A DNA stretch of 64,000 nucleotides, from the NCBI RefSeq assembly GCF_002443255.2, contig NW_019211455.1, positions 28,098,239-28,162,238 on the forward strand, given 5' to 3'. Positions 12,801 to 30,990 of this stretch are shown piece by piece (the stretch's first letter is position 1; every line of letters starts with the position of its first letter). Position numbers and translations under genes: made by a program. The notes beneath the pieces are model-generated. The model made no database searches and had not been told where the DNA came from. It saw only the letters and a program-made list of their open reading frames with translations. The stretch comes from Varroa destructor (lineage: Eukaryota; Arthropoda; Arachnida; Mesostigmata; Varroidae).

Positions 12801-14900
12801 TTAGAAAGCCGATAGACTTAAAGTGAACCATCGAAGCGTACGCGCGGTGTGGAACGATTCTGACAATGGGAAGGATATTGTGCGACGTAGATTTCCTGCA
12901 GATAGGAACGGCTGCCATGGCGGGTAACGCCAGGCAAAGGAGCAAATCGTCCGCATCGATTGACTAAATATTTTTATACAAACATATTCCCTCTCGCAGG
13001 TATTTCGATTTGACAGTGTAAGCGAAATGGCGGCGTTGTTGAGCACAGCTTTGCACACCGTAAACAATTGTTCATGGATGAAACTGTTGTGCACGTAACG
13101 CACAAAAATATTGGTGTCAGTGAAGTGTTTCAAGGGTACCAGCGACATGGACTTCACGGTTAGCTGTTGTGCGACTGCAAGAAATACAAAATGCATTTGA
13201 AAAAGCACAGGAAGTTACATGTTCTTGCCGTGTATAACAATTAAAAGAAAACTCACGTGAAAAGAGATAGTTGTTTTAAAGACAGCCAACCGAAGGTTGA
13301 ATTCATTCAGTTAGCAGTTACCGGCGATAGACGATGAATAGTAGCCGAATCGGCCCCCATGACTATCGCATAACATATCCAACCCGCATCCGCCATGCTA
13401 AAGTTTCACACAGAACATAGATACGGACTCAGCCGTTCGAATTTTCTTGACTCTTTTTATTTGAAAGTGAAACGAATCACTGATTGGGCACAAGTTTGAC
13501 AGGCATAAGAGACACAGTTCTGACTCGAACGAACCATTTCCTATACACTAAGACCCACAAAAAGATGTAACGACACCAACGATAAAATAGTCGTGCATGC
13601 GTGAATTATTTATAAAATTAGAAAAAAAAAGTGCGGTCGAGGTTTACCAAATATACCAGCGCGGCTTTCAGAGCTGACCTAACGTAAATAACTTTCACGG
13701 CTTATCTGCTAGACGCACAATAATGGTCTGAACAAAAGAGTTTCATCAAGAAACACTGTGTATTGATAATAAACAGTACCGATTTATGCGTGTTACTCGT
13801 TGCGTTGTCGTGCTTCTAAAAGTCACATGGGAGCTGTCCGCTTTGCTAGTGACATAATGTGGCTCTAATGTTAGCAGCAGTCTCCGACATATATATATAT
13901 ATATATATATATAATTGCCGGCTCTTTTCATTCCCTAAATTATCTGTAGAAGTTTGGAAAACTCTGACCGTATTTCGTGGACATTATGTAGTAAAATACT
14001 TCTTATGTTGGCGTTCTGGTATACCTCTGTTCCCTACAGTAAAATTTACTGTGGAACCTTCCAGACAGGTTCTTTGGTTGCCGGTTAATGAATGATTTCA
14101 CTTCAGTTCTTACCATCAAAATGGAACAAAGAAATCAAGCACGGTAAATGAGTAAAGCTGCAAAGACGTTATACAGACACTCGTATAAGAAGTATTTACG
14201 TAAGGCCAATTACCTTAAGACGTTGTCGCCGAGCCTCTCCGAAGACCATCATATTGCTTTCTTAGTTGATAAAGTCTACGTACAAGAGACACTTCCGAGT
14301 ATGGAATAGACAGATTCCGTCCACATCAGTGTGATCTCTGCAAGAAGAATATTTTCGACACATAAAAGCACCCATATAGACTACCACAAAGTAAACGCTG
14401 GCGGGAATTTTGGCGCAGTCTTGCATTTCGTGAACTCCAGCTCCGTCTGTGCGTCCTCGACGTACCAGGCTGATGTCGCTACTAGAAGAGCAAATAGGTA
14501 TAATTCAGTAAGTCATTATCCCTTTTAGACCGTCGATTTCATTCAACTTGTCGCGTCGACGTTTCATACGCATATCAGGCAGGAAAAAAGGTCAGCAAAT
14601 ATTTACAAAGTGCATGATAAGGCACACGCGGTCCAACCCGGCTCAGCTGTTAGCAAAAGTGTCCCTATTGGAAAAAACACTTCTGCGGCTTCTTAACGCC
14701 AGGACTCATCCTCGCAAACTGTACAGAACACACCTTACTCTACACTAGTACTTCCGTTGTTACCAATGATATGCAGAGAAGAAACAAACGCGCCTATGTT
14801 TGTTTATCAGGATATCGGCCGGCGTTGATGTCACACTCGTTAGAACAGCAACTTCGGCACAACGATAGCAAAATGGATGGCCGGTCACACTACTATCCGC
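9830..14900. other. No recognisable gene; contains a (TA)n microsatellite
   Basis: I see no exon chain with conserved residues here. A (TA)n tract sits at 13889-13913 and a short CAA repeat near 10670-10681. The 135-residue minus frame at 12801-13208 is the longest, but has no recognisable domain and no convincing splice context. Confidence 0.4.
13889..13913. repeat. (TA)n microsatellite
   Basis: About twelve tandem AT dinucleotides in intergenic DNA; it creates IYIYIY stretches in spurious frames on both strands. Confidence 0.95.
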
Positions 14901-14906
14901 TTTGAA

Positions 14907-14953
14907 GCAGCAGCGGCGGCGGCGGCGGCGGCGGCGCCTCCTCCTTTAAATAG
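14907..14953 (+). promoter_or_regulatory. CGG-repeat island followed by a TATA-like box
   Basis: A run of CAG then (CGG)n triplets at 14907-14936 is followed at once by TTTAAATAG (14945-14953) and an unusually GC-rich 220-bp stretch, in an otherwise AT-rich region. This resembles a core promoter reading rightward, but I could not connect it to a coding gene. It may instead be only a trinucleotide repeat. Confidence 0.3.
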
Positions 14954-15271
14954 CGCACTCAATCGTTTCTAGCTCATTTTGCTTTCCCTGAGCAACGGTC
15001 TGGTTACTGTTTGCTGTCGACTGGCGCCTTGTCGCTGGGTCAGTTCCCGGCACCATCGTAGTCATACCTACAGCAACTGCTATCCAAGTCTTCCAGTCAA
15101 GTTGCGCCCTTACCCAGTGTGGCGAGGGGGAAGCGCTCCGATCCTACTTCGCTGTCGAACGCCACCTTAAGATCGATTGACGCCAGTATGAAACGACACA
15201 AGCAGCACGGAGCCGCAGTGCGCTGATCAAAGCGTTACCAGTAACGTGTAGTAGCGTGTAACAGTATGTAA

Positions 15272-15306
15272 AATCCTAATAACTTCTTGTTATTAGGATT
15301 AATAAA
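15272..15306 (+). repeat. Perfect 12-bp stem-loop abutting an AATAAA signal
   Basis: AATCCTAATAAC and GTTATTAGGATT form a perfect 12-bp stem with a 5-nt loop (15272-15300), immediately followed by AATAAA (15301-15306). Read on the plus strand it looks like a transcript 3' end about 320 bp after the TATA-like box. It does not match the histone stem-loop. Function is unknown. Confidence 0.55.
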
Positions 15307-18300
15307 AAGAGGCTATTTATTTATTTATGGGAATTCTTGTTGAATAAACTCTGGGCCGCCATCATTTTTCGTGACGGGCAACGGCGACAAAGTTGTAATT
15401 GATCCTATCGTTGTTGTTAGTGTCCTTTTTTGCCACAGCATCAATGACGGATGGGATAGAGACGACGGTGCTGGCAGTGAGCTACTGTCAAGGCCGAAAT
15501 CTCGTAAGCAAAGAGGACAAAAAGGGAATGGAATTACATATACGAAAGTCTTTGTTTCGATCAGATATACGTCCGTGTTTATGATGTTCAAATCTTTTCT
15601 TTTATTTCGGTTAAATCGCCACAACGAGCGCACAACAAGAGGGACAATTTGTACGGTTAATTTGCAGATATGCCCGTTCCGCCGATGGTATGTACCGTAT
15701 TTTTGTCAACTCAGCTACAAATACGAGACGGGCGAATGTACCCTAATCGAGTTACGCTAGAATTGTTTATTGTTGCAGTACACTGATGTGGCAGGATAGT
15801 ATAGTTTTTTGCAGACGGACATTATTCCGTATACTAGTAGAGCTTCTCCTAGAAGAGTTAAACTTGCGTACAACGTACGTAAAAAAGAACTACACAGGGG
15901 AAATAATCTGATTTCGAGAACACATAGCATTAGTTACCAATAGGAACCTAAACAACAGGGCGGGAGCATTTACGTACGTCGCTGTCCATATTAAAGGTGG
16001 CGGCTAGTTCATTTACCACAAGCACAAGGCCAACAATTTTACACGATTGTAATCAGGGACGACCCGTCCATTATTGGTAGCAAAGCGAATGTAAATATGT
16101 ATTATTTTTGCTTTCGATTCCTGCTGTTGCTGATCGTGGTTTCTGATATGTGTCGCAACATTCGGAGCCCTTACTGGAGACACCTCAGTATAGGCTGAAA
16201 ATTGCTACCTGTACAGATAGAAAGTTGTTCGAGCTTGGTTGAACAGCGTGGGTTGCGTTTTACACGAAAAATAGATAAGTCCGGATTAAATATTTACTGC
16301 TAGTCGCGACACTTGAGTATTCGATAATTTCGTTTGAGTCAGTTGACTCCATGACTTTATAAGGCTTTACAAAATAACAATTTTCTCAAATAGCGCTCAC
16401 CGATATTGGGAACATTTTTCCGGTAGACGCACAGCTTCCTGCTTTTTGTCGAGTGGCGTTTATTTTAAAAGCATCAATTGGGTCTCTTTAAAAATATGCC
16501 AGAAGCTCCACATTTGCTTCAATATAATAGCGCATTGAAGGGCAACAAATGTAAGGAAACGACCGCTTTTAAATTTGCACTACTTGCATTTTTTATATAT
16601 GCTGTATGTACATCTAAAAGCTTTGTAAATATAAACTCGTCGACCTTACAAAATAAACCCTTGACAGTGTTTTAGTTCATCTTAAATAAGCAGCTATTCG
16701 CAAAGCAAAAAGAGAAGAAGAAGAAAAGTCAGAAGTATAATAACATCGTATGGTCTCAAACTAGCAGATCCATACCTTGATTTGAAAGTCCGTTTCTTCG
16801 CGAATCAAAAAATCAGCGCTAAGATTTTAGAAATGCTAAGAGTGTGAATCCACCAACACACAGATCATATGCCTTTAGTATTTTTTTCGACATTAAATGC
16901 ATCATTTTTATATAAACATTTGACATTATGTTATAATGCATTAATCCATATCTGCGTTCAAGAGTTGCTAGAAAGAAATACAACTGCGCAATAGCTTGCC
17001 TTTCATTTTAAAATATATGCCCCATAAAGCCCCTTGATTGGTTGTTGACACATAACTGATGTTTCGAAGGTTGCCTGTTGTGTCAATCAGATTGTTAAAT
17101 TTCGATTGGGCGGAAACGCGCCGCAGCATTTCGTATCGTTTCGTCTGGCCTTGTCTGTTATTGAATTAGCCTTTTTGCGCAAAAACCCCTAGTTAGTTAA
17201 CACTTATTTATTAAAAAATTAGACTCGACCATAGCCCCGGCTACAGCTGTGAGTTAACAATTGGCCTTGTTAAATGTAAACGTAGACTGTTTCATAATAT
17301 TGTACATAGCTGAACACTACTTTGAATAAATAACATAAATAGGCATTCTTAAATAACCCTAGGCAAACGAAGATGATCGTAGCCGTAAATGTGGAGACTT
17401 CCGAATTCTGTCTATGTGTTCGGCTCAAGCCAGGTGATTTTCAACGATTTTATTTTAACTGCCGAAAAAATATCCTATGATTGGTATGCGCATGCTGTGA
17501 CTAACGATCCGTGGTCTTGTGGCAGAACAAGCCATATCATCTTCTGACGTCAACCAACGTTTCATGCGTGTATGGACTATAAAAGACATCGTTTTCTTAC
17601 CAAGCCTGTCTAAAGTATTTCATGTGTTGCTTTGTTGGACTATATTACTGCTATCAACACTTCAAATGACGCTGAATTGGATTCTTGCTTTATTTGAAGA
17701 CCAGTTGCAAGGCTGTTTCGGCAGATTTTCTGATAGTATAAACACTGGCAGGTAAAATGAATACGCCGTGCATCGACAAACTCTTGCACCAAGGTAGACG
17801 TCTACATTCTAATCTAAATGTCTTGTACAAAAACAAAACATATTCTTTTTTTTCTGCAGCTCATTTAGATTCTGAAGCCCAAAACTAATTTCACTTAATG
17901 AATCTCTCCTGAAGAAATGAATGAAGAAAAGCTCCTTTTCTCTATATGTAAATCTCAAGTTATTGACCAACAAAATAAATAGAGCTCTGTTATGGAGGAT
18001 TATATAACGCGCGCCGTCTTAACTGAAAAAGAAACCGGCGAAGCATTATAGACTCGGTGCCGTTCTAACCGTCTTAATAGCTATACGGAAAATGGTGATT
18101 TGGATTCTATCTAGATAGTCAAATTTCACAATTGAAGTAGTGACTCATGACAGTTAACCTCTTAAGACCTGGTGGAAGCGAAACTTATACGTGAAAGCTG
18201 CACTAGCAGTATAATCTAGCTTTTACAATTATGGTGCTAACAGTTACAGCATGCCATGATATTCGTTTGGATAAATAAGCAAATATTTTTAACTAGGTGA

Positions 18301-20721
18301 ACCAGCCCCAGATCTCAAGTTTGAGCAATATAATCTACCAAAAATTAAGTAACCCTAAAACGAAACTATCTAAAGAACCCAATATCTTTGATAATGCCGC
18401 ACAGAGTATCTCGTTTATATAGTTTGTTGTGCCTCTCCTAGAATCGCATTTGACTATAATTCTGAGTCTGATCTGAAAAAGGGTTTCATTGAACTGCACT
18501 TTGAAAACTGGCAGGTAGGTGGCTTTTTATCATTGGTTTCGATAATTTCTCGTAAGAGTGGTATTTTTTATACTAACGATTCCATATATCTTAGTACCAT
18601 ATACATGCATATGTATGTGGCATTAAGAAGGTCCGATTTCGGCACTCTGCGGATGAGCCGTTTCTGCTAAACATCCCCCTAACTTGATGGCTACTCCGCA
18701 GCGCCGTATCAGTCCGATCACCTTTTACCTCAAGTCCATGAAAGGCCTAGATTTTACGCTACAGGCCTATTAAGACTTATTTAAGAGGGAAATATTTGAT
18801 CAAGGAAGATAAGGTACTCAATCTACATTTTACACCACAGCGAACAATTCACCAGTGTCATTTAGTTGTCCTCGATTGCAAACGGGGCAAAACTGACGTG
18901 CAGCTAAGACTACTCATAGCTGAAGCTTCTGATTCGCGTATTGCAAACTATATGCTGTTGGAACTCGTCTAAGCGATACATATCGGGTTGTCTGGGTTGC
19001 TATCTGCAGTGAGCAAAAAAAAATGGTGTGGCTGTCTTCACGCGCTTCTGAGGTTCCTTACGCATTCCTCAGACTGACTAACCTAAATTAGCTCTTCCTC
19101 CTGATCACAGTCCAACTGGAAAATAGAAGAAGCTGAATAATCGGCGCCTGAGAATCGCGAACCGACCATCGTAAATCGCGAGATGCTATAAACCCGAATC
19201 GTTGCAGATAGGGCTGAAAGAGTCTGCGTCACTCGACAGATAAAACGGAGCGAGTGCGTTGTCTCAAAACAAAAGTTCGCACCGCAGAACGACGCTCTCC
19301 CTTGTCAGTCCAATCGATTTACGAAACTTAAGACGGACTTGCAAGCAGCCAAGTCAGTAAAAAGGATGCTACTACAAACTACAGAAAATTAGCATATAGA
19401 AAATACTACAAATTAAAGGAATCACGATTAAAAGGACACCCCGTATTCAGGCCAATGCTTGGTAACTGAAAATCTTAGCATATAAATGAGTTGCGGTACG
19501 CTAACATTCATTACATAATTTCATAAAGTTTAATAGAAACGCTTTAATTTCGATTTCGTCCAAATTGTCCTTCTCAGTAACTCAGGAAATAAAGCGAAGG
19601 CTTGGATCTGCTTCTAATATTATTATAGAATAACAAGTCGTATTTTAGGGATATTTACTCACTCTGATATTTAGATTTGCCGAACTAGTAATCACCTGCT
19701 CTCTAACCGAAAATACGCATTAAATGATAATGTATTCACATGATGTTCCACTGAAAGGTATTTATTATCAATGGTACTTTTATAGTGGTTGTCACACAGA
19801 CTGGATGGGGTCATATCGACTAAGATGATTTACAATTTACATACAATAACGTTACACGAGCCCTTATGTAGGGTTAAATATACCGACGCCGCATGTTTCA
19901 CCTATTCAAGAAGCTCCTCGTGTTGCATTTGTTACCCATGTCTCTAAGAATCTATTTTGTAATTCGACAAAAATAATCGGTAAAAGAAAAAAAAACGACA
20001 CATTTACAACCCACTTACGATATTTGAACCCTATCAAATAATACGATTTTTCTAGTGGTGCATACGATGTCAAGGATTGCACAGTCTGACTTAAAAAAAT
20101 GTTCGCATTGGTTATAGACGTATAATTTTGCGTTCAATTTCCTTGAAGCTTGAAATTAGAGTACTCCTTCGTTAGGCCTTCGCCCGAATTTGTTAAACCT
20201 TCTCGCTTCGATAACGAAGGCTTTGTAACAGCACCTATGCTTTTTATAAACGCGATCTTATATTGTCTAGAAACAGGGTATAACAGGGTACTATAGTCTA
20301 CTAAAGCAGGCATTTTAGGCATGCTAAATTTGTTCATAATGCTGTTTCTCTATTTTAGACTAATCTATTTCGAAGATCGATTGACGAACTTTAAAATGAT
20401 CTAATTAATCACCGGCGATCCTTATAAGATCAACACGGTTGTTTAATTCGTTTGTATATGCGTAGAACGGAAAAATATTATTAAAAAAAAAGATTGAGAC
20501 ACCTAATAATTAAAAATCCGATGTCGCACTACACTCAACAACGTTATTGAACCATTGGACTTCTCACACAAATATGCGTTGACTCCCGCTGCTGAGCACT
20601 TACTCTCTAGATTGCAAATCCTTCATGAAAGAAACGCATGTCGTCAATTCAGCGTAGGAATTCTTATGTGTAACCAAGTGGCAAAGGTATGTGCCATCTC
20701 TACACAAAAGTAATCGACCTT
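15307..20721. other. No recognisable gene
   Basis: AT-rich sequence between the stem-loop and the 3' end of KDM1A. Open frames at 15371-15760 (plus), 16478-16675 (plus) and 17519-17755 (plus, with a hydrophobic stretch) have no family match and no supporting exon chain. An imperfect inverted repeat (GCGGATGAGCC / GGCTACTCCGC) lies near 18650-18700. Confidence 0.4.
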
Positions 20722-20727
20722 TTTATT
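20722..20727 (-). terminator. Candidate poly(A) signal of KDM1A
   Basis: TTTATT on the plus strand is AATAAA on the minus strand, about 170 nt after the KDM1A stop codon. It is the nearest canonical signal noticed downstream. In an AT-rich genome this hexamer is common, so the assignment rests on position. Confidence 0.4.
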
Positions 20728-20898
20728 ACCTACACATACGAAACGCTTACTTCCAAAAAATGTTAATTGACGTTTCTAGATCCGAACTGAATCGTTTAGG
20801 CTTGAAGGCGCCCTTGGCGACGCTATATACTGTTACAAGTGTTTGTGCTTCTGCTCGTAATATACTAACGGAATTAGCTCAATTTTGTTGGGCATTTT

Positions 20899-26151
<5,253 letters not shown>

Positions 26152-29100
26152 CTATTGTCAAAAAATCAGGCATGAAACGTTTCAAACGGAAAATGTTACT
26201 TCGATTGGTGCGACGCTTTTATGTTTGTATCTACAAATGTGTGAGAGAAGGTGGGTACGGACTGCAGGATATCTCGTTGCAGATTTAAGAATTACTTACT
26301 ACGATTTAAGAATTAGTTACAGAATTATTTCTGAATTAATCCAGTGTGATATTTTTTCCACTTATTTACGACAGTTACACATCTCTCCCGTAGCTTTGTA
26401 ACCTTTATAATAGGCTCTTACAAGCTAAAACTACTGAGAAAAATGACGGAATTCTTATAGCGGCTTAAACCGTTATTAACAAATTCGGTCATGTATTAAA
26501 AATTTGGCACCTTTGTTGTTCATAGTTAAATGGATCAGACAAGCATATTACTTGTATATTTCATTTATAGTGATAACAAACTCCTTTGTAATCAACGTGG
26601 CCGAGTAAATTTTTGATGTAAAATCAGCCATTCGGTGTCCCCATTTGTTGTGATTTGAGAAAGGGTAAGTTATAAAATTGACCCAGGGTGGCCCTCGGAT
26701 GGAAACTAAAGCTCAGTACAAGACAACAAAATAAGAAACTTAAATCGTCACCTTGTATATTCCCCATAATCTTAAAAAGATAAGGTAGTAACCTATTGTT
26801 ATCTATGAACGGTGCAGCTTTCCCTGCCTAAGCAACTGTAACTGATGTCAGAATAATATTTATCCAATCCAAAAAAATAAAACTTACATATTTGGCCAAA
26901 CGCTCTATAAATAGGCCGACATTTTACTTTTTGAGGTGTTATTGCGTTTATCTAGGAACAAATTGTATTGTATGAATATTGGCAAAAACAAAAGGCTTTG
27001 CGGTAATTTTTTAATGTAAAATAGCCCTTATCGAGTACTTGCTTGCTACCTGGAGACACCTGGCTTAAAAACTAAAAGCAAATTTTCTATATAGCACAAG
27101 TTTCCTCTTGCTAAACAGACAATACGGGCATCGAATGTCTAATTGACCTTAAGCTGGCACTGTGCATTCGCCTTGTGAGTTTAATATTTTAATTAAAATT
27201 CAACGACCGTTTTTCGTTATTGTGTCGGACGTTACACCCAACCCCCCAATATTTGCTTCATGCTACTCATGTTCTGTTTTTATAAAAGCAAAATCTAAGC
27301 ATGGCCAATGTCTGTTCTGACATTTTATTGAATTACAATTGGGTGATATAACAACTCCCCGGGTGTGTGCTCTATGTTGTTTGGTCGCCAATGGTTTCCC
27401 ATTAGGCATGAGCGACACCTATGCTTCATCTACTTAAAGAGCTACAAAATCACTTAGAATGTAGACAAATGATAAATTCCTTTCTGACTTTATACCTTAT
27501 AATAACGTTAATTTTTTAAAGCTCAGCGGTATATATGCGCGATCATTACATACCTATGCTTATATTTAGACAACAAGATCCAGTACGTTTTGAGACAATA
27601 AATTTGAGCACTGCATCTCTAATGGCTGTCGTCGCTGCTTTTCTATCGTTGAGTTTCACTAAATTAAATCAGAGAGCTTTAAATCAAACGCATTTATTTC
27701 AAGTTATTATGAACAAAAAATAAAGGTTGACATAGGAAATGTGCATCTATTGTCGTTGAGATACACAATAGGTTGAAACTAAACAGGGCTATGGTTCCCG
27801 CCGTTCAAAAGGCTGCTCATTGGAGAGCTTTTGCCTATGATATATCTGCTCTGCGGGCACTAGAGGTAACCTACCTTGTTATCAAAGTTCCCTTAAAGAT
27901 TCTTAATGCCTCACAAGGGCGGGTAAAATCGCACAAAATTTGGTCCAAGTTCACAACTTCTACTTAATTCCCTCTTTCTGCCGGCGCTTTCTGAATGAGT
28001 GAATGAATGTTTTTGTCCAAGCGCATCATTAGCGGGCGTCTGGCCGCTAGAAGAAGAGCACAAGGCAAAAGGGTTCCAACTATGAGGAGGAGTTGGGGTG
28101 AGTTTTGGAACGCTGCAGTGCGGGCTCCGCTTACCAATGAAGACATGAAACGCGGACTAAACCATCAGCTGAATACACAAAGAAACAACTTTTACGGTTG
28201 GACGGATTCTACGAAGGGCACGTTGTGAAACCGGACATTTCGGAAGAAACTCGTTGAATTCACACACAAGCTCTTTAGCGAATGCTATCTAGAACAGCGA
28301 AAGTCCCATGCGTATACGTATATATTCCATAATCTTACTAACTTCCATTCGGTCATTTCTTGTGTCTGGTTCCATTGAAAAGAATAACATTTATTGGTTT
28401 GCAAGATACCTTAGTGAGACTTGAATTGTTCGTATGTTATTTTTTTTAGTCGCACGTGCACTTTTACGCTGTGTTTTAACAATCGCACTGTGTTTTAAGA
28501 ATACCGTCTAAACCATACAATCTCTATTGTTTATTATCATGATGATCGATGGCCTGGGGACCACGTGTTGGGGAATACACTATTTTTATAGTTTACTAGT
28601 ACTTTATGTGCGCGTTATTTTCTTAAATCTGCTGAATAGCGATTAACCTAGCGAAGGGAACCTTCATCTGGAGGAAAGAGACCATTACGTCGTTCGTAGT
28701 TTATGTTCAAAGTTGCGAAGTCTTGTGTGCAACGCTTGAACATGTTTCGCATTGGATTTCTTCACTGGTGTGATCCAACCGAATACATAACCAAGCCGTT
28801 GTGTTTTCATATATTTAATAATAGAATGAGCAACTCACTTTTTTACACACGGGCATAAATAACACACGCGAATACCAACTAACTTTAATTATGTGTAAAG
28901 GTACATTAAATACAACTTTCATTGTCATTCTTTGCTATCCGTAAGGGAGACAAAAGAAATAATAATTCAGAGTATAAAGCAGTGCCGATTTGTTAACTCT
29001 AAATAATGCTTTTTGCTTGATCATAAAAATAAAGAAACTTATTCAGGTCAAATAATTATTCCTACAAGGTGCAATCAAACTTAATTGTGAACGTTTTACT

Positions 29101-30630
29101 AAATATATATGCGTTTTGTAAAATAAAAGTGTGATTTGGTTTCCCAGGAACTCTTCCGGTAACTGTCATAGCACTATTTTGTCGTAGCCAATAGACATTA
29201 ACGATTTCAGTCCAGCTTTTTTCAGGGCTCTAATAGGGACCCATTGTCGGGAATTAAGTATATTCTAACTGATCGCTCAATTTTTAGATGATAAAAAATA
29301 GGACTTATTTCAAATACTATAATCCTTAGACATTTATTCAACGTGGATTTGACGAGTTTAATGGCAGATTGATAAATACAAGTGCATTTAAAGCTTAATT
29401 CACTCTAGAATGTGGCCATCGAGGAACCAAAAACGAATGAGAACAAAAAACACATAACAGTGAAGGATTTGGATCGACTTGTGTCCTACGAAAATAACCT
29501 AAATGCATGTAAGACATCGCACCATTACTTGTCACTCACTTCTGACATTTATTATTACAAAGTATTATTTAAAACAATTAAAAAAACTTGGTCATCCGTT
29601 ACAGTGATGCGAAGTTCATTATTCTATCTGTTTTCCTGGAATCCAAAAGGTTCATGGATAAGCGTACAGCGGCATTTAAAGCTGAATTTTGACAGGGTAT
29701 CAAAGCTATATAATATGTATCGATGGATATTCAAATTATAACCATCTTATGGGAATTATTTTCCCTGTAACAAACTAAGTCGGACTAATGACCCGGCAGG
29801 TTTTTAAGGTTGTTAAAGGCATTATGCTGAATATTTTGGACATGCGTACGACTTTTGACTTTTGTTCTTTAGTAATAAATAGGAATTAGACCATCAAACA
29901 ATATTTCGGCGCGACTTCATCGGCGAGACAATATCCTCACTTACGTGTTTTTGAAATGTCACCCTTCTGAATCGCTCATGTGCTAAATAACTCCTAGATC
30001 TTACACATTCAACATTACCAAGGTTGCAGTATCAATAAATTAGGGAACACACAACTTTTAAGTCGAGTTTGTTTAGATATATTTTTATTTACTTTTTGTT
30101 ATCCAACGCATCTTGGCATTTAGCATTGGTATCTAAGATACTTAAATATTATCGCCGCTTTAGGTGCGCGTGTTATTGGGCGGTTTACAATTTGTTGCTG
30201 CCGCAGACCAAGCTCCGCTCAACGTTGAAGGTAACGGCATCTTACACTAAAAGCTATTTTCTCATAACGCTCACTAAGAAAGACATTAGTAATATAGAAA
30301 ATCCAGCCATATCCTAAATTCCTTATGAATTTAGAATAAAAAAAAGGCAGGCTTAAATATAGAGTCTTCTTGTTCTGTTAACGTATGATTAGCTTAAGGA
30401 TATACAGAGGGTGAGAACAGAAATTCTAATAAAGAATATTAGATGAGTACCTGGCTTATACCGGCATTTTCTACAAATGATTAAGGCCTTTCACCCGCCC
30501 ACCTCACTGGATGTTGGTGGATGCGATGATCAACGTAATGATGGACAACAGACTATCGTAATATTCCATACACTGCAAGAGGATTCTTAGATATTGCTGT
30601 GACAGCGACATCGATTTTTTTTAATTGTCC
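26152..30630. other. Intergenic or 5' region of KDM1A; no recognisable exon
   Basis: AT-rich sequence upstream of the first KDM1A exon found. It may hold the missing 5' exon(s) of KDM1A and its promoter. Open frames at 27773-28228 (plus) and 27964-28146 (minus) are somewhat GC-richer but match nothing I know. The 109-residue frame at 29412-29741 has no domain. Two stretches (about 26600-26720 and 27000-27080) look like diverged copies of one repeat. Confidence 0.4.
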
Positions 30631-30631
30631 A

Positions 30632-30637
30632 TTTATT
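30632..30637 (-). terminator. Candidate poly(A) signal of TMCO1
   Basis: AATAAA on the minus strand about 355 nt after the TMCO1 stop. Chosen by position only; other AT-rich hexamers nearby could serve. Confidence 0.3.
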
Positions 30638-30990
30638 GATCGTGTCATCGTTTGTACAGACCTCTCCTTCGTTGCATTTATAGAGTAGCCTAAAGGAGGG
30701 AAAGAAGAAGGGAGTGATAATGACTTGCTTCTTTCATCTATGAGACTAGCTCAACAGAGTAACAATAAATACTGAGCTGTTAACATCTGTAGTAACAACT
30801 CCAAGGATACGAACCTTTGACACGCGTTACATCTACGTAAGCACTCTGCTTGAATATACCGGGCGCTCTATATACCTTCCGTGGCCAATGCTCTCTTTGC
30901 TGCGATAAAGCAAGTGCGATCGTTCGTGGGTCGAAGGGATGTTTTGTAAAGGCAGATTGTTTGGTTTTCTAACTGAATTGATCAGATTGA

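Noticed and set aside
12801..13208. 135-residue minus-strand frame
   Set aside because: No domain, no conserved motif, and no neighbouring exon; likely chance.
15371..15760. 129-residue plus-strand frame with an open minus-strand frame opposite
   Set aside because: Neither strand shows a recognisable family; overlapping open frames alone are weak evidence.
27964..28228. Open frames on both strands, considered as the missing first exon of KDM1A
   Set aside because: No donor in a phase that joins 26151, and the sequence does not resemble known LSD1 N-termini.
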